Positions 1-6,606 of a stretch of DNA of 7,889 bases are shown here, in pieces. Every line of letters begins with the position of its first letter. Positions within the stretch are counted from its first letter, which is position 1. Source of the DNA: Candidatus Bipolaricaulota bacterium (GTDB lineage: Bacteria > Bipolaricaulota > Bipolaricaulia > UBA7950 > UBA9294); assembly GCA_030612485.1 (NCBI GenBank), contig JAUWNS010000108.1, positions 1 through 7,889 on the forward strand, written 5' to 3'. A model generated the notes under the pieces. That model made no database searches, was not told the origin of the DNA, and saw nothing but the letters and a program-made list of their open reading frames with translations. The position numbers and the translations under genes are program-made.

Positions 1-81
1 CCTCTTCAACAAAAGACGGCGTTGCCCTAATGTCAGATCATCACTGGCTTCTATTAGCTTGGAAAACTTGCTAGCACGCAT
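1..81 (-). CDS. 5' end of an unidentified leftward gene (partial)
   Basis: An ATG at 81-79 on the minus strand opens a frame that stays free of stops to the window edge (27 codons, beginning MRASKFSKLIEA). It is preceded by a very strong Shine-Dalgarno run, AAAAGGAGGAGG, at 95-84 with only two bases before the ATG when the last GGAGG is counted and five when the first is used. A TACAAT -10-like box lies 27 bases upstream. The visible peptide is basic and helical, with a segment LTLGQRRLLLKR. This loosely recalls the N-terminus of small zinc-ribbon transposases of the IS1595 type, where a short helix with an 'LT..QR..L' pattern precedes the zinc ribbon; that match is from memory and weak. The gene is divergent from argG. 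Reality of the start is supported by the ribosome-binding site; the product is not identifiable from 27 residues. Confidence 0.5.
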   Translation of the reverse strand, partial: MRASKFSKLIEASDDLTLGQRRLLLKR

Positions 82-107
82 TGCCTCCTCCTTTTCTCAC
101 TACCGAC

Positions 108-113
108 ATTGTA
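108..113 (-). promoter_or_regulatory. -10-like box for the leftward partial gene
   Basis: TACAAT on the minus strand differs from the TATAAT consensus at one position and lies 27 bases before the ATG at 81. The hexamer at the usual -35 spacing (TTTATT, 17 bases upstream) is poor, so this is only a candidate promoter. Confidence 0.3.
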
Positions 114-140
114 CGACAACAGCTAGCGTTAATAAAGCCA

Positions 141-169
141 TTGACAAAGGTATGCCCAGCATCTGTAAG
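141..169 (+). promoter_or_regulatory. Upstream sigma-70-like promoter candidate for argGH
   Basis: A perfect TTGACA (141-146) is followed after 17 bases by TGTAAG (164-169), which matches TATAAT at four of six positions. It faces argG. The spacing is ideal but the -10 element is weak. It lies 84 bases upstream of a second candidate with the same spacing. Confidence 0.35.
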
Positions 170-224
170 AATCAATGGTGGACCCCGGTGTACAGCGAAC
201 GTCACAGGACGGATGCCCTTGCCC

Positions 225-253
225 TTGACTTGTCTCCAGTTCGCGGCTATGCT
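225..253 (+). promoter_or_regulatory. Main sigma-70-like promoter candidate for argGH
   Basis: TTGACT (225-230), a 17-base spacer and TATGCT (248-253) form a good sigma-70 type promoter facing argG. Transcription would begin near 260, giving a leader of about 200 bases that contains the hairpin at 292-332. No arginine-repressor (ARG box) palindrome is evident over or next to it. Confidence 0.5.
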
Positions 254-291
254 TCAACCTAGCATGAAACTGTACGGAATGGATACTCTTT

Positions 292-332
292 ATCGCAGAC
301 GTACGTCGGTCGGGTAGTCCTGACCGTGCGAT
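292..332 (+). promoter_or_regulatory. Bulged hairpin in the argG leader
   Basis: CGGTCGGG (307-314) pairs with CCTGACCG (319-326) over eight base pairs, including one G-U pair, closed by a TAGT loop. Outside it, ATCGCA (292-297) pairs with TGCGAT (327-332) over six more pairs. The nine bases at 298-306 (GACGTACGT) form a one-sided bulge. No T-rich run follows, so it is not a simple intrinsic terminator. The position downstream of the promoter candidate and about 130 bases before argG is compatible with a leader RNA element. It does not match any riboswitch motif I recognise. Confidence 0.4.
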
Positions 333-459
333 CATTCCATCTCTCTTCGTAGTTCTCCCTTTCACACGGCACAGGAGTAACCCGGCCGCCTTACACAACC
401 TCGTCAACCCCCTATTCCCTGGCTGATTGTGGCCAAAAAGAAACATGAAAAGGAGAAAT

Positions 460-1740
460 ATGAACATGAAAGCACCGAAGAAGGTACTGCTTGCGTATTC
501 CGGAGGACTGGACACGTCCGTCATCGTTCCATGGCTCAAGGAAACCTACGGCTGCGAAGTGATCGCCTTTACCGGCGACGTCGGACAGGGTCCCGACGAG
601 CTCGATGGGCTGGAGCAAAAGGCTCTGCAAAGCGGGGCGAGCAAGCTGATCGTCGCCGATCTACGGGAGGAGTTTCTCACCGACTACGCCTTCCCAACGC
701 TGAAGGCCGGTGCGATCTACGAGGGGCTCTACTACCTCGGCACCTCGACAGCCCGTCCGGTGATCGCCAAACACATGGTGCTGGCAGCGCAGCAGGAAGG
801 CGCCGACGCCCTGGCACACGGCTGCACCGGCAAGGGCAACGATCAGGTACGGTTCGAACTGACATTCAAAGCGTTCGATCCAAGTCTTCCGGTGATCGCG
901 CCGTGGCGACATCCGGCGTGGACCATCACCTCACGCGAAGATGCGCTCGCCTACGCCGAGGCACACGGCATCCCGGTCGCCAGTTCGAAAGAGAAGATCT
1001 ACAGCCGCGATCGGAATCTCTGGCACATCAGCCACGAGGGCGGTCATCTCGAGGATCCCTGGAACGCGCCGGACGAGAGCGTTTTCTGCCTGACCACAGC
1101 ACCCGAGAACGCGCCGGATGAGCCTAAACTGGTGACAATCGACTTCGGGTCCGGCACGCCGGTTGGGATCAATGGCCAACCGATGGGGGCGCTCGATCTC
1201 CTGACGACACTCAACGAGGTCGGCGGAGCGCACGGTGTCGGACGGGACGACATTGTTGAGAACCGGCTGGTCGGGATGAAGTCGCGCGGTGTCTACGAGA
1301 CACCCGGTGGGGCGATCCTCTATAAGGCGCTCGCCGGACTCGAGACGCTCTGCCTCGATCGGCAGTCTTCGCACTACAAGACTCTCGTCGCCCAGAAGTA
1401 CGCCGAGCTGGTCTACGACGGGTTGTGGTTCACGCCGCTTCGCGAGGCGCTCGATGCATTCGTCGATAAGCTGATGGAGCCGGTCACCGGATCGGTCTGC
1501 GTCAAGTTGTACAAGGGAAGCTGCGTCGTGGTCGCCCGAACATCCCCGTTTAGCCTGTACAGCGAAGATCTCGCTACATTTGGTAATGACGACGTATACA
1601 ATCAGGCCGACGCGACCGGATTCATCAACCTGTTCGGACTGCCGGTGACCGTCGCCGGGGCGCGGGCGCGGAAGGCGTCGGTCGGAAGCCTCCCCGAAGT
1701 CGGAACCTCGACCCAGGCGATCGGGAGCCCGGTCGGATGA
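460..1740 (+). CDS. argG: Argininosuccinate synthase
   Basis: Joins citrulline and aspartate with ATP to make argininosuccinate, the next-to-last step of arginine synthesis, in the cytoplasm. The 426-residue product carries the N-type ATP-pyrophosphatase loop AYSGGLDTS at residues 12-20, the conserved [10 protein letters not shown] block at 120-129, the HPAW and [14 protein letters not shown] stretches, and the family block with [15 protein letters not shown] followed by [10 protein letters not shown]. The length is slightly above the usual 400 or so. AAGGAG at 450-455 stands four bases before the ATG at 460 and ten before a second in-frame ATG at 466, so either could be used. An upstream in-frame TTG at 427 would add a lysine/arginine-rich stretch with no family match and was not chosen. 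The stop overlaps the argH start (ATGA), so the two are translationally coupled. Identification is secure. Confidence 0.97.
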   Translation: MNMKAPKKVLLAYSGGLDTSVIVPWLKETYGCEVIAFTGDVGQGPDELDGLEQKALQSGASKLIVADLREEFLTDYAFPTLKAGAIYEGLYYLGTSTARPVIAKHMVLAAQQEGADALAHGCTGKGNDQVRFELTFKAFDPSLPVIAPWRHPAWTITSREDALAYAEAHGIPVASSKEKIYSRDRNLWHISHEGGHLEDPWNAPDESVFCLTTAPENAPDEPKLVTIDFGSGTPVGINGQPMGALDLLTTLNEVGGAHGVGRDDIVENRLVGMKSRGVYETPGGAILYKALAGLETLCLDRQSSHYKTLVAQKYAELVYDGLWFTPLREALDAFVDKLMEPVTGSVCVKLYKGSCVVVARTSPFSLYSEDLATFGNDDVYNQADATGFINLFGLPVTVAGARARKASVGSLPEVGTSTQAIGSPVG

Positions 1741-3116
1741 CGGCCGGAACGAAGCTGTGGGGCGGGCGGTTTGCGGCCGCCATTGATTCACGGATGCGCG
1801 TCCTCAACGATTCGTTTCCCTATGACCGTCGTCTTGCCCTCGTCGATGTGCGTGGGAGCATCGCCTACGCCGGATCGCTGTTCAGCGTCGGCCTGCTCAC
1901 GTCGTCCGAACACGCGGAGATCGTCGCCGGGCTGGAGAAGGTTGCCGAGGAGTTCACCTCGGCAACCTTCGAGCCGGCACTCGACGACGAGGATATTCAC
2001 ACCGCGGTCGAGCGACGGCTCACCGAGCTGATCGGCGCACCGGCCGGCAAGCTGCACACCGGGAGATCGCGCAACGATCAGGTGGCAACCGATCTCCGGT
2101 TGTATGTCCTCGAGGCGATTGACGCCCTCAGCGATCGGCTGCGGGTTTTGCAGTCCGCCGTAGTGACCAAAGCCGAGGGGCACCCGAACGTGGTGATGCC
2201 CGGGTATACCCATACGCAACAGGCGCAGCCGATCCTGTTCAACCACTGGCTGATGTCGTTCTTCTGGAAGTTCGAACGCGATCACGACCGACTGCAGGAT
2301 GCACGGAAACGTACCGCGATCAGCCCGCTCGGATCGGGTGCCCTGTCCGGGACTCCGTTTCCGATCGATCGGGAGGTGCTGGCCAAGGCGCTCGAATTCG
2401 AGACCGCCTCGGAGAATAGCCTTGATGCAGTCGAGGATCGCGACTTCGTCGTCGAGTTCCTGGCCGCTGCCTCGTTGCTTCAGGTGCACCTGAGCGTCCT
2501 GGCCGAAACCCTGATCCTTTGGGCGAGTGCGGCATACTCGTTCATCCGCCTCGACGAGGCGCATTGCACCGGGTCAAGTCTGATGCCGCAGAAGCAGAAT
2601 CCGGATGCCCTCGAACTCATCCGTGGCAAGACCGGACGCGTGTTCGGGCACCTAATCGGCATCTTGACAACGCTCAAGGGGCTTCCGTCCGGCTACAACA
2701 AGGATCTCCAGGAGGACAAGGAGGGACTGTTCGACGTGATCGACACGCTGTCGATCGAGCTGCCGATTGTCGCGGACCTCGTGCGTAAGCTGAAGGTGAA
2801 CGCAGCCCATATGGCTGCCGCGCGCGACAGCGCGATGTTGGCGACCGATCTGGCCGACTACCTGGTGAAGAAAGGAATCCCGTTCCGCGAGGCGCACCAC
2901 CTCGTCGGATCCATTGTACGCGCAGCCGAGACGGCCGGGTGTCCGATCGACGTCCTGCCGATCGAGACATACCAACGGATCCATTCTGCGTTCGATGCCG
3001 ATGTCTATTCCGTCTTCGATACCCATCAGGCCGTGGGACACCGGACAGCCAAAGGCGGGACGGCCCCGGAAGCAGTCGATCGCCAGATCCAGAATGCGAA
3101 GAGCCTCCTAGGCTGA
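1737..3116 (+). CDS. argH: Argininosuccinate lyase
   Basis: Splits argininosuccinate into arginine and fumarate, the last step of arginine synthesis; the family works as a homotetramer in the cytoplasm. The 459-residue product has the normal family length. The three shared regions of the fumarase/aspartase superfamily are visible: HTGRSRNDQ at residues 107-115, [11 protein letters not shown] with the conserved His159, and the signature [12 protein letters not shown] at 279-290. Ser281 in the mobile loop corresponds to the catalytic serine. The signature has Gln where many homologues have a second Lys (QKQN rather than QKKN), at a position the family pattern leaves free. The start codon overlaps the argG stop, and GGGAG at 1723-1727 lies nine bases upstream. 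The final codons and stop (encoding LLG and TGA) fall inside the left arm of a 17-bp inverted repeat. Identification is secure. Confidence 0.97.
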   Translation: MTAGTKLWGGRFAAAIDSRMRVLNDSFPYDRRLALVDVRGSIAYAGSLFSVGLLTSSEHAEIVAGLEKVAEEFTSATFEPALDDEDIHTAVERRLTELIGAPAGKLHTGRSRNDQVATDLRLYVLEAIDALSDRLRVLQSAVVTKAEGHPNVVMPGYTHTQQAQPILFNHWLMSFFWKFERDHDRLQDARKRTAISPLGSGALSGTPFPIDREVLAKALEFETASENSLDAVEDRDFVVEFLAAASLLQVHLSVLAETLILWASAAYSFIRLDEAHCTGSSLMPQKQNPDALELIRGKTGRVFGHLIGILTTLKGLPSGYNKDLQEDKEGLFDVIDTLSIELPIVADLVRKLKVNAAHMAAARDSAMLATDLADYLVKKGIPFREAHHLVGSIVRAAETAGCPIDVLPIETYQRIHSAFDADVYSVFDTHQAVGHRTAKGGTAPEAVDRQIQNAKSLLG

Positions 3117-3393
3117 AGTTCCTACGGCTGAAACAGCGAAAACTCTATTGGGTTGGCGCGTTTCGCAACAATCGCAGTGCAGCGTTCTGTCTACACTACG
3201 GATGCGCGGTTTGGAACGGCTTATGCGCCCATCCCGCCACAAGTGAGTATGCCACGTGTTCAAGGGAGATGTCAAGCAGAATCACGCATCTCACATGACT
3301 ACAAAATGTAGAACTCCTCTATCCTCAATCCTGGATCTCATCTGCATTAACTGCCGATTTCAGCCCCCAAATCGTCAGGAACTTCAGCCTAGG
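3107..3393. repeat. Perfect 17-bp inverted repeat bounding 287 bases
   Basis: The sequence CCTAGGCTGAAGTTCCT at 3107-3123 recurs as its exact reverse complement at 3377-3393. The similarity continues weakly inward: after a one-base offset both arms show ACG and then a second GGCTGAAA (3126-3133 on the plus strand, the complement at 3358-3365). The left arm overlaps the end of argH and contains its TGA stop. No target-site duplication is evident outside the arms and the interior has no transposase frame. It could be a MITE-like non-autonomous element or two inverted units of an interspersed repeat. A 17-bp perfect match in so short a span is not expected by chance. Confidence 0.7.
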
Positions 3394-3466
3394 CCGTCAA
3401 GTTTCAGAATGATGTTTGCAGGAAGTAGGTCTTCCCTTCTTCTGCCAAGCTAGGACCTCCTTCAGT
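3117..3466. other. Gene-free gap between convergent argH and superoxide reductase genes
   Basis: About 350 bases with no credible coding sequence. It contains most of the inverted-repeat element, several copies of GGCTGAA in both orientations, and a possible stem just past the superoxide reductase stop. No rho-independent terminator with a T-run was found for argH. No RNA gene was recognised. Confidence 0.65.
3422..3463 (-). terminator. Possible stem-loop downstream of the superoxide reductase gene
   Basis: On the minus strand the 10 bases at 3463-3454 (GAAGGAGGTC) pair with those at 3431-3422 (GACCTACTTC) with one mismatch, closing a loop of 22 bases. The stem begins three bases after the stop codon of the last operon gene. 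No T-tract follows, so if it acts at the 3' end it would be as an RNA-stabilising or Rho-assisted structure rather than a standard intrinsic terminator. Confidence 0.25.
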
Positions 3467-3808
3467 TTAGAGTTTTAGCGAGCTCTCCCACAGGCCGTGG
3501 ATATTGCAGTACTCCAGGGCAATCAGCTCGCTTATTCCTTCCAGGTTGGCATGAGTGACCACGGTAGGGACCCCGTAGGTCGGCCCGAGGTCGAACGTCG
3601 CCACGTGTACCGCCCCACCGTTCTTCACCCCAAAGAGGGCGATCCACTTGATGTGGTGTTCGATCGTGTTCGGGTGCGGGACTTCCTTGCCGACGGTGAT
3701 CTTGACGACCTTCTCCCCGCAGTCGGGGCAGTCGACGAGCTCGATCACCGGGACGTGCTTCTCCTTCCCTTCTTTTTCCGCTGTCTTGATCAGATCCCCT
3801 AATCGCAT
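3467..3808 (-). CDS. sor: One-iron superoxide reductase (neelaredoxin type) with an extra CxxC
   Basis: Reduces superoxide to hydrogen peroxide without making oxygen, using electrons usually supplied by rubredoxin; cytoplasmic. The 113-residue product shows the whole Fe(His)4Cys centre: EKHVP (Glu16, Lys17, His18), HPNTIEHH (His45, His51) and CNIHGLWES (Cys101, His104). It lacks the N-terminal rubredoxin-like desulforedoxin domain of two-iron enzymes. It is a little shorter than well-known homologues, mostly in the loop after residue 60. Unusually, CPDCG (Cys27, Cys30) sits in the segment between the first and second histidine motifs. The ATG at 3808 has an AAGGAGG site five bases upstream that overlaps the TAA stop of the rubrerythrin-like gene. 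A longer in-frame extension would overlap that gene and has no family likeness. It is the last gene of the minus-strand operon. Confidence 0.93.
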   Translation of the reverse strand: MRLGDLIKTAEKEGKEKHVPVIELVDCPDCGEKVVKITVGKEVPHPNTIEHHIKWIALFGVKNGGAVHVATFDLGPTYGVPTVVTHANLEGISELIALEYCNIHGLWESSLKL

Positions 3809-3818
3809 AATCTCCTCC

Positions 3819-4118
3819 TTAGAATTCCTTGAATTTGTCTCTTGGGACACCGCAGACCGGGCAGATGTCAGGCGCACTCCCTTCTGCTGTGTAACCGCAA
3901 ATAGGGCAGATGTAGACCTTGCCGATCTCGGCATCTCTCCCGGATTCTACTGCCTGTTTGGCCTGCGTATACATATTGGCGTGGATCTTCTCCGCTTCGA
4001 TGGCGAAGTGGATGGAGCGGACCGCTCCGGATTCGTTCTGAAGCTTGGCGACCGCGTCGTACACGGGGTACATCTCAGCCACCTCGAAGATCTCATCGAT
4101 GTTGCATGTCCTGGACAC
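3819..4118 (-). CDS. Half-size rubrerythrin: two-helix ferritin-like segment plus rubredoxin domain
   Basis: Rubrerythrins are peroxide reductases with a four-helix diiron domain followed by a rubredoxin domain, usually 165-195 residues. This product has 99. Residues 6-60 match only the second helix pair of the diiron domain: Glu9 and Glu12 before EMYP, then EAEKIHA with Glu43-x-x-His46. Residues 69-97 form a rubredoxin-type Fe site with Cys71, Cys74, Cys86 and Cys89 (CPICGYTAEG and CPVCG). The start is GTG at 4118; GAGGT at 4128-4124 is its ribosome-binding site, and an in-frame TAG at 4124-4122 rules out any longer N-terminus. The first helix pair is absent, and the preceding gene ends normally nine bases away, so this is not a frameshift. 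Two chains could rebuild a four-helix diiron site. It may alternatively be a degraded rubrerythrin that keeps only the redox domain. Confidence 0.85.
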   Translation of the reverse strand: MSRTCNIDEIFEVAEMYPVYDAVAKLQNESGAVRSIHFAIEAEKIHANMYTQAKQAVESGRDAEIGKVYICPICGYTAEGSAPDICPVCGVPRDKFKEF

Positions 4119-4123
4119 CTTCT

Positions 4124-4128
4124 ACCTC
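4124..4128 (-). promoter_or_regulatory. Ribosome-binding site that fixes the GTG start of the half-rubrerythrin
   Basis: GAGGT on the minus strand uses the GA of the flavodiiron TGA stop and lies five bases before the GTG at 4118. It overlaps the first base of an in-frame TAG at 4124-4122. Together these show that translation starts here and that the short length is not an artefact of start choice. Confidence 0.6.
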
Positions 4129-5299
4129 ACTCTGCCGCTTGTATCCGCTCCGCGACCTGCGCCGCCAGATGGTCGAGTGCGGCTAGGTCCTCTTCTTGTG
4201 GAAGGCCCTTCACCATCACCGGGTCGAACCAGTCCAGTTTGAGCGTTCCCACTAGTCCCGTTACGGTCTCTGGTGCTTTTCCTCCCCATCCGTAAGAACC
4301 GATGACTCCGGCATACTTTAGTTTAGGGCGCAACGCGTTTATCAGGTACGCCGCGGAAACAACGCTTGGGTGAGGCCCGACGAGGACGGTGGGAGTGGCG
4401 AAGATGACGGTTGACGCATCGACAAGCCCTTCCGCGAGCTTTCCTAGATCGGTCACCGTCAGGTTGAACGGTTTCACTCTAATCTCGCGGTCGACGAGAG
4501 AAGTAGTGAGGCGATCGACCATCAGCTGTGTGCTCCCGTGCATTGACACATACGGAATGAGAACAATGTTCTCAGGCGGATCGAGCGTCCAGTGTCGGTA
4601 GGCATCGAGAATGAACGAGGGATCATCGTATACTGGCCCGTGGCTGGGGGCGATCATCGCGATCTCGTAGCCCTGCAGCCGCTGCAGGTGCTTGCTGATC
4701 ATCGCGCGAAACGGCATCATGATCTCGGCGTAGTAGCGCTTCGCCGCCTCATAGACGCGTGCCTTGTCGGTGGCGTAGATCTCTGTCGTTGCCAGGTGCG
4801 ATCCGAAGAAATCACACGTGAACAGGATCTTCTCCTCGCGCAGGTAGGTGAGCATCGTCTCCGGCCAGTGGACCCAGGGAGCGTGGATGAACTCGAGTGT
4901 TCGATCTCCGAGGGCGAGGGTCTCACCATCTTCCACGGTTACGATTCGCTCGGGGTCAACGTGGAGGTGATCGACGAGCATCGGTTTTGCCTTCGGCGTA
5001 GTTAAGATCTGCGCATTCGGGTAACGTTCCAACACCCACGGGACGGAACCGGAATGGTCCTGTTCCACGTGCTGCACGATCAGGTAGTCGATATCCCTTA
5101 CCTCTGCCAGCTGTGCTTGCAGGACATCGATCTTCTCTGGATCAACGGCATCGATGAGCGCCGTCTTCTCACTTCCCGTAACGAGATACGCGTTGTAGCT
5201 CGTCCCATCAGGGAGAGGGATCAGCTCGTCGAACAACCGTCGGTCAAAGTCTTGCGCCCCGAGAAAGAGGACATTATCCGTGATTCTTCGTTGTTTCAT
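4127..5299 (-). CDS. fprA: Flavodiiron protein (A-type flavoprotein, FprA/ROO family)
   Basis: Reduces O2 to water and/or NO to N2O with electrons from rubredoxin; cytoplasmic, typically a head-to-tail homodimer. The 390-residue product has the usual two domains. Residues 1 to about 245 form a metallo-beta-lactamase fold with all six expected diiron ligands: His77, Glu79 and Asp81 in HVEQDH, His144 in WVHWP, Asp163 in TCDFFG and His220 in APSHGP. Residues about 246-390 form a flavodoxin domain with the FMN phosphate loop YVSMHGSTQLM and the SYGWGG loop. There is no C-terminal rubredoxin or flavin reductase extension, which fits the separate genes upstream for those roles. GGGGAG at 5310-5305 lies five bases before the ATG, inside the end of hcp; only one base separates the two genes. 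Whether O2 or NO is preferred cannot be read from the sequence. Confidence 0.95.
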   Translation of the reverse strand: MKQRRITDNVLFLGAQDFDRRLFDELIPLPDGTSYNAYLVTGSEKTALIDAVDPEKIDVLQAQLAEVRDIDYLIVQHVEQDHSGSVPWVLERYPNAQILTTPKAKPMLVDHLHVDPERIVTVEDGETLALGDRTLEFIHAPWVHWPETMLTYLREEKILFTCDFFGSHLATTEIYATDKARVYEAAKRYYAEIMMPFRAMISKHLQRLQGYEIAMIAPSHGPVYDDPSFILDAYRHWTLDPPENIVLIPYVSMHGSTQLMVDRLTTSLVDREIRVKPFNLTVTDLGKLAEGLVDASTVIFATPTVLVGPHPSVVSAAYLINALRPKLKYAGVIGSYGWGGKAPETVTGLVGTLKLDWFDPVMVKGLPQEEDLAALDHLAAQVAERIQAAE

Positions 5300-5300
5300 T

Positions 5301-6605
5301 TCAGCTCCCCATGATACGATCGATATCCTCTTGCGGGTCCCCGATCAGGCGTAGATCGTAGTTATCCTGCAGTACCTTAAGGATGTCATCGTTCACCCAC
5401 GCCGGGAGGATCGGTCCAAGGTAGATCCCCTTGATCCCGAGAGAGAGAAGCGACCACAGGACGGCGACCGCCTTCTGCTCCATCCACGACAAGATGAGGG
5501 TGAGTGGAAGATCGTTTACCCCTACGCCGAACAGGTCGGCAAGGGCAATGGCGAAGTCGACAGCAACAATCGAGTCGTTACACTGCCCGAGGTCGATCAG
5601 TCGCGGAATACTCTCGATGTCACCCAGGTCAAGGTCGTTTATACGGAACTTGCCACAGGCAAGTGTCATGATGACTGTGCCTTTCGGCAAAGCCTTGACA
5701 AATTCTCGATAGTAGCTTGCCTTTTTCAGCGGTGAATCGCACCCACCGACGAGGAAGAAGTGCCTGATCTTCCCATCCTCCACGAGCTTCTTGATCTTGT
5801 CCTTTAATGGGAGGAGCGTCCCAAGAGAGAACCCGGTGGTGAGGGTCACTTCTCCCGGTGCGTCGGGAAGCTCGGGCAGAGATAGCGCCTTCTCAATCAC
5901 CTTGGAGTAGTCGTAGCCATCGATGTGCTTCACACCGGGGAGCTTGGCCGGCCCAGTGGTGAACATGCGGTCCTTGTAGTCGTCCTTCGGCAAGAGGACA
6001 CAGTTCGATGTCCCAAGGATCGCCGCCGGGTACTGTGAGAAGAGCTTCTTCTGGTCAAACCATGCCTTTCCCAGGTTCCCAACGAGGTGTTTGTACTTGT
6101 TCAGCCCGGGATAGCCGTGTGAGGGGAGCATCTCCGAGTGGGTGTAGATGTTGATCCCCTTCCCCTCCGTCTGCTTCAGCAGTTCCTCCAGTGCCTTCAA
6201 TCCGTGTCCGGTGACGATGATCGCGTGTCCCTTCACCGTTCCCGTGGGGACTTGGCGCGGTTGTGGTTCACCGTAGGTATCAATGTGTGCCTTCCTTAGT
6301 AGTCTCATCGTGCGCAGGCTCATCTCTCCCGCCTCAAGGGCGAATCGGATAAGATCATCGGCGTCGAAGTTGACGTTAGTGAAAGTAGCGTAGAACACAC
6401 GTTCGAGAAACGCGTCGATCTCGGTGTCGGTATAGCCCAATTCACGCGCATGATACAAGTATGCGGACAACCCCTTGGTAGTGAAGATCAGGTTATCCTG
6501 CAACCGCGCTACCGTCGCGGTCTTCCCGCAGACACCCTGAACGGTGCATCCCTTCTCCCCCACGGTCTGGGAACACTGGTAGCAGAACATCTTTAGATCG
6601 TTCAC
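5301..6605 (-). CDS. hcp: Hybrid cluster protein (hydroxylamine reductase), compact form
   Basis: Hcp carries a cubane cluster and a hybrid Fe-S-O cluster and is linked to NO and hydroxylamine reduction and protein nitrosylation. Numbered from the internal Met at 6590, the N-terminal cluster motif is Cys3-x2-Cys6-x8-Cys15-x5-Cys21, the spacing of the anaerobic [4Fe-4S] type. Hybrid-cluster ligands are all visible: His129 (VTGHG), Glu153 (THSEMLP), Cys197 (TSNC), Cys284 (VGGCDS), Cys312 (LACGKFRIN), Cys337 (GQCND) and Glu371 (SWMEQKA). The length of about 430 residues is some 110-120 short of the Escherichia coli and Desulfovibrio proteins, and the missing part lies between the N-terminal cluster and His129, as in class III Hcp. 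The GTG at 6605 is preferred because AAGGAG stands seven bases upstream; the ATG at 6590, which gives the usual MFCYQC start, has no good site. It begins one base after the rubredoxin stop. Confidence 0.93.
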   Translation of the reverse strand: MNDLKMFCYQCSQTVGEKGCTVQGVCGKTATVARLQDNLIFTTKGLSAYLYHARELGYTDTEIDAFLERVFYATFTNVNFDADDLIRFALEAGEMSLRTMRLLRKAHIDTYGEPQPRQVPTGTVKGHAIIVTGHGLKALEELLKQTEGKGINIYTHSEMLPSHGYPGLNKYKHLVGNLGKAWFDQKKLFSQYPAAILGTSNCVLLPKDDYKDRMFTTGPAKLPGVKHIDGYDYSKVIEKALSLPELPDAPGEVTLTTGFSLGTLLPLKDKIKKLVEDGKIRHFFLVGGCDSPLKKASYYREFVKALPKGTVIMTLACGKFRINDLDLGDIESIPRLIDLGQCNDSIVAVDFAIALADLFGVGVNDLPLTLILSWMEQKAVAVLWSLLSLGIKGIYLGPILPAWVNDDILKVLQDNYDLRLIGDPQEDIDRIMGS

Positions 6606-6606
6606 T

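Larger units (their letters stand above)
82..459. other. Non-coding region between a divergent gene and argG
   Basis: About 380 bases with no frame that has a believable start, ribosome-binding site and protein character on either strand. It holds a -10-like box for the leftward gene, two rightward promoter candidates and one long imperfect hairpin, listed separately. The base composition looks less GC-rich than argG. No tRNA, T-box motif or recognisable arginine-repressor operator was seen by eye. If transcription starts from the second promoter candidate, the argG mRNA would carry a leader of about 200 bases. Confidence 0.6.

Noticed and set aside
292..332. Leader hairpin as an intrinsic terminator
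   Set aside because: The stem is good but no T-rich tract follows; the next bases are CATTCCATCTC.
427..459. TTG start for argG at 427
   Set aside because: It would add a Lys/Arg/Asn-rich peptide that reads through the ribosome-binding site of the ATG at 460; the family normally begins a few residues before the AYSGGLDTS loop.
129..539. Minus-strand open frame across the argG leader and argG start
   Set aside because: It overlaps the true argG N-terminus, has no ribosome-binding site or family likeness, and runs through the promoter and hairpin region.
931..1791. Long open frame on the minus strand opposite argG (286 codons)
   Set aside because: It lies wholly within argG and the start of argH, shows no family motifs, has an Arg/Asp-rich composition typical of antisense frames in GC-rich codons, and lacks a supporting ribosome-binding site.
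1788..2564. Long open frame on the minus strand opposite argH (258 codons)
   Set aside because: It is a shadow of argH with no recognisable domain; argH itself is complete and intact.
3107..3393. Inverted repeat as a bidirectional terminator between convergent genes
   Set aside because: The arms are more than 250 bases apart and no T-runs flank them, so they cannot form a normal terminator hairpin.
3809..3934. N-terminal extension of superoxide reductase in the same frame
   Set aside because: The extra residues overlap the rubredoxin domain of the upstream gene in another frame and have no family counterpart; ATG 3808 has an excellent ribosome-binding site and gives the normal start.
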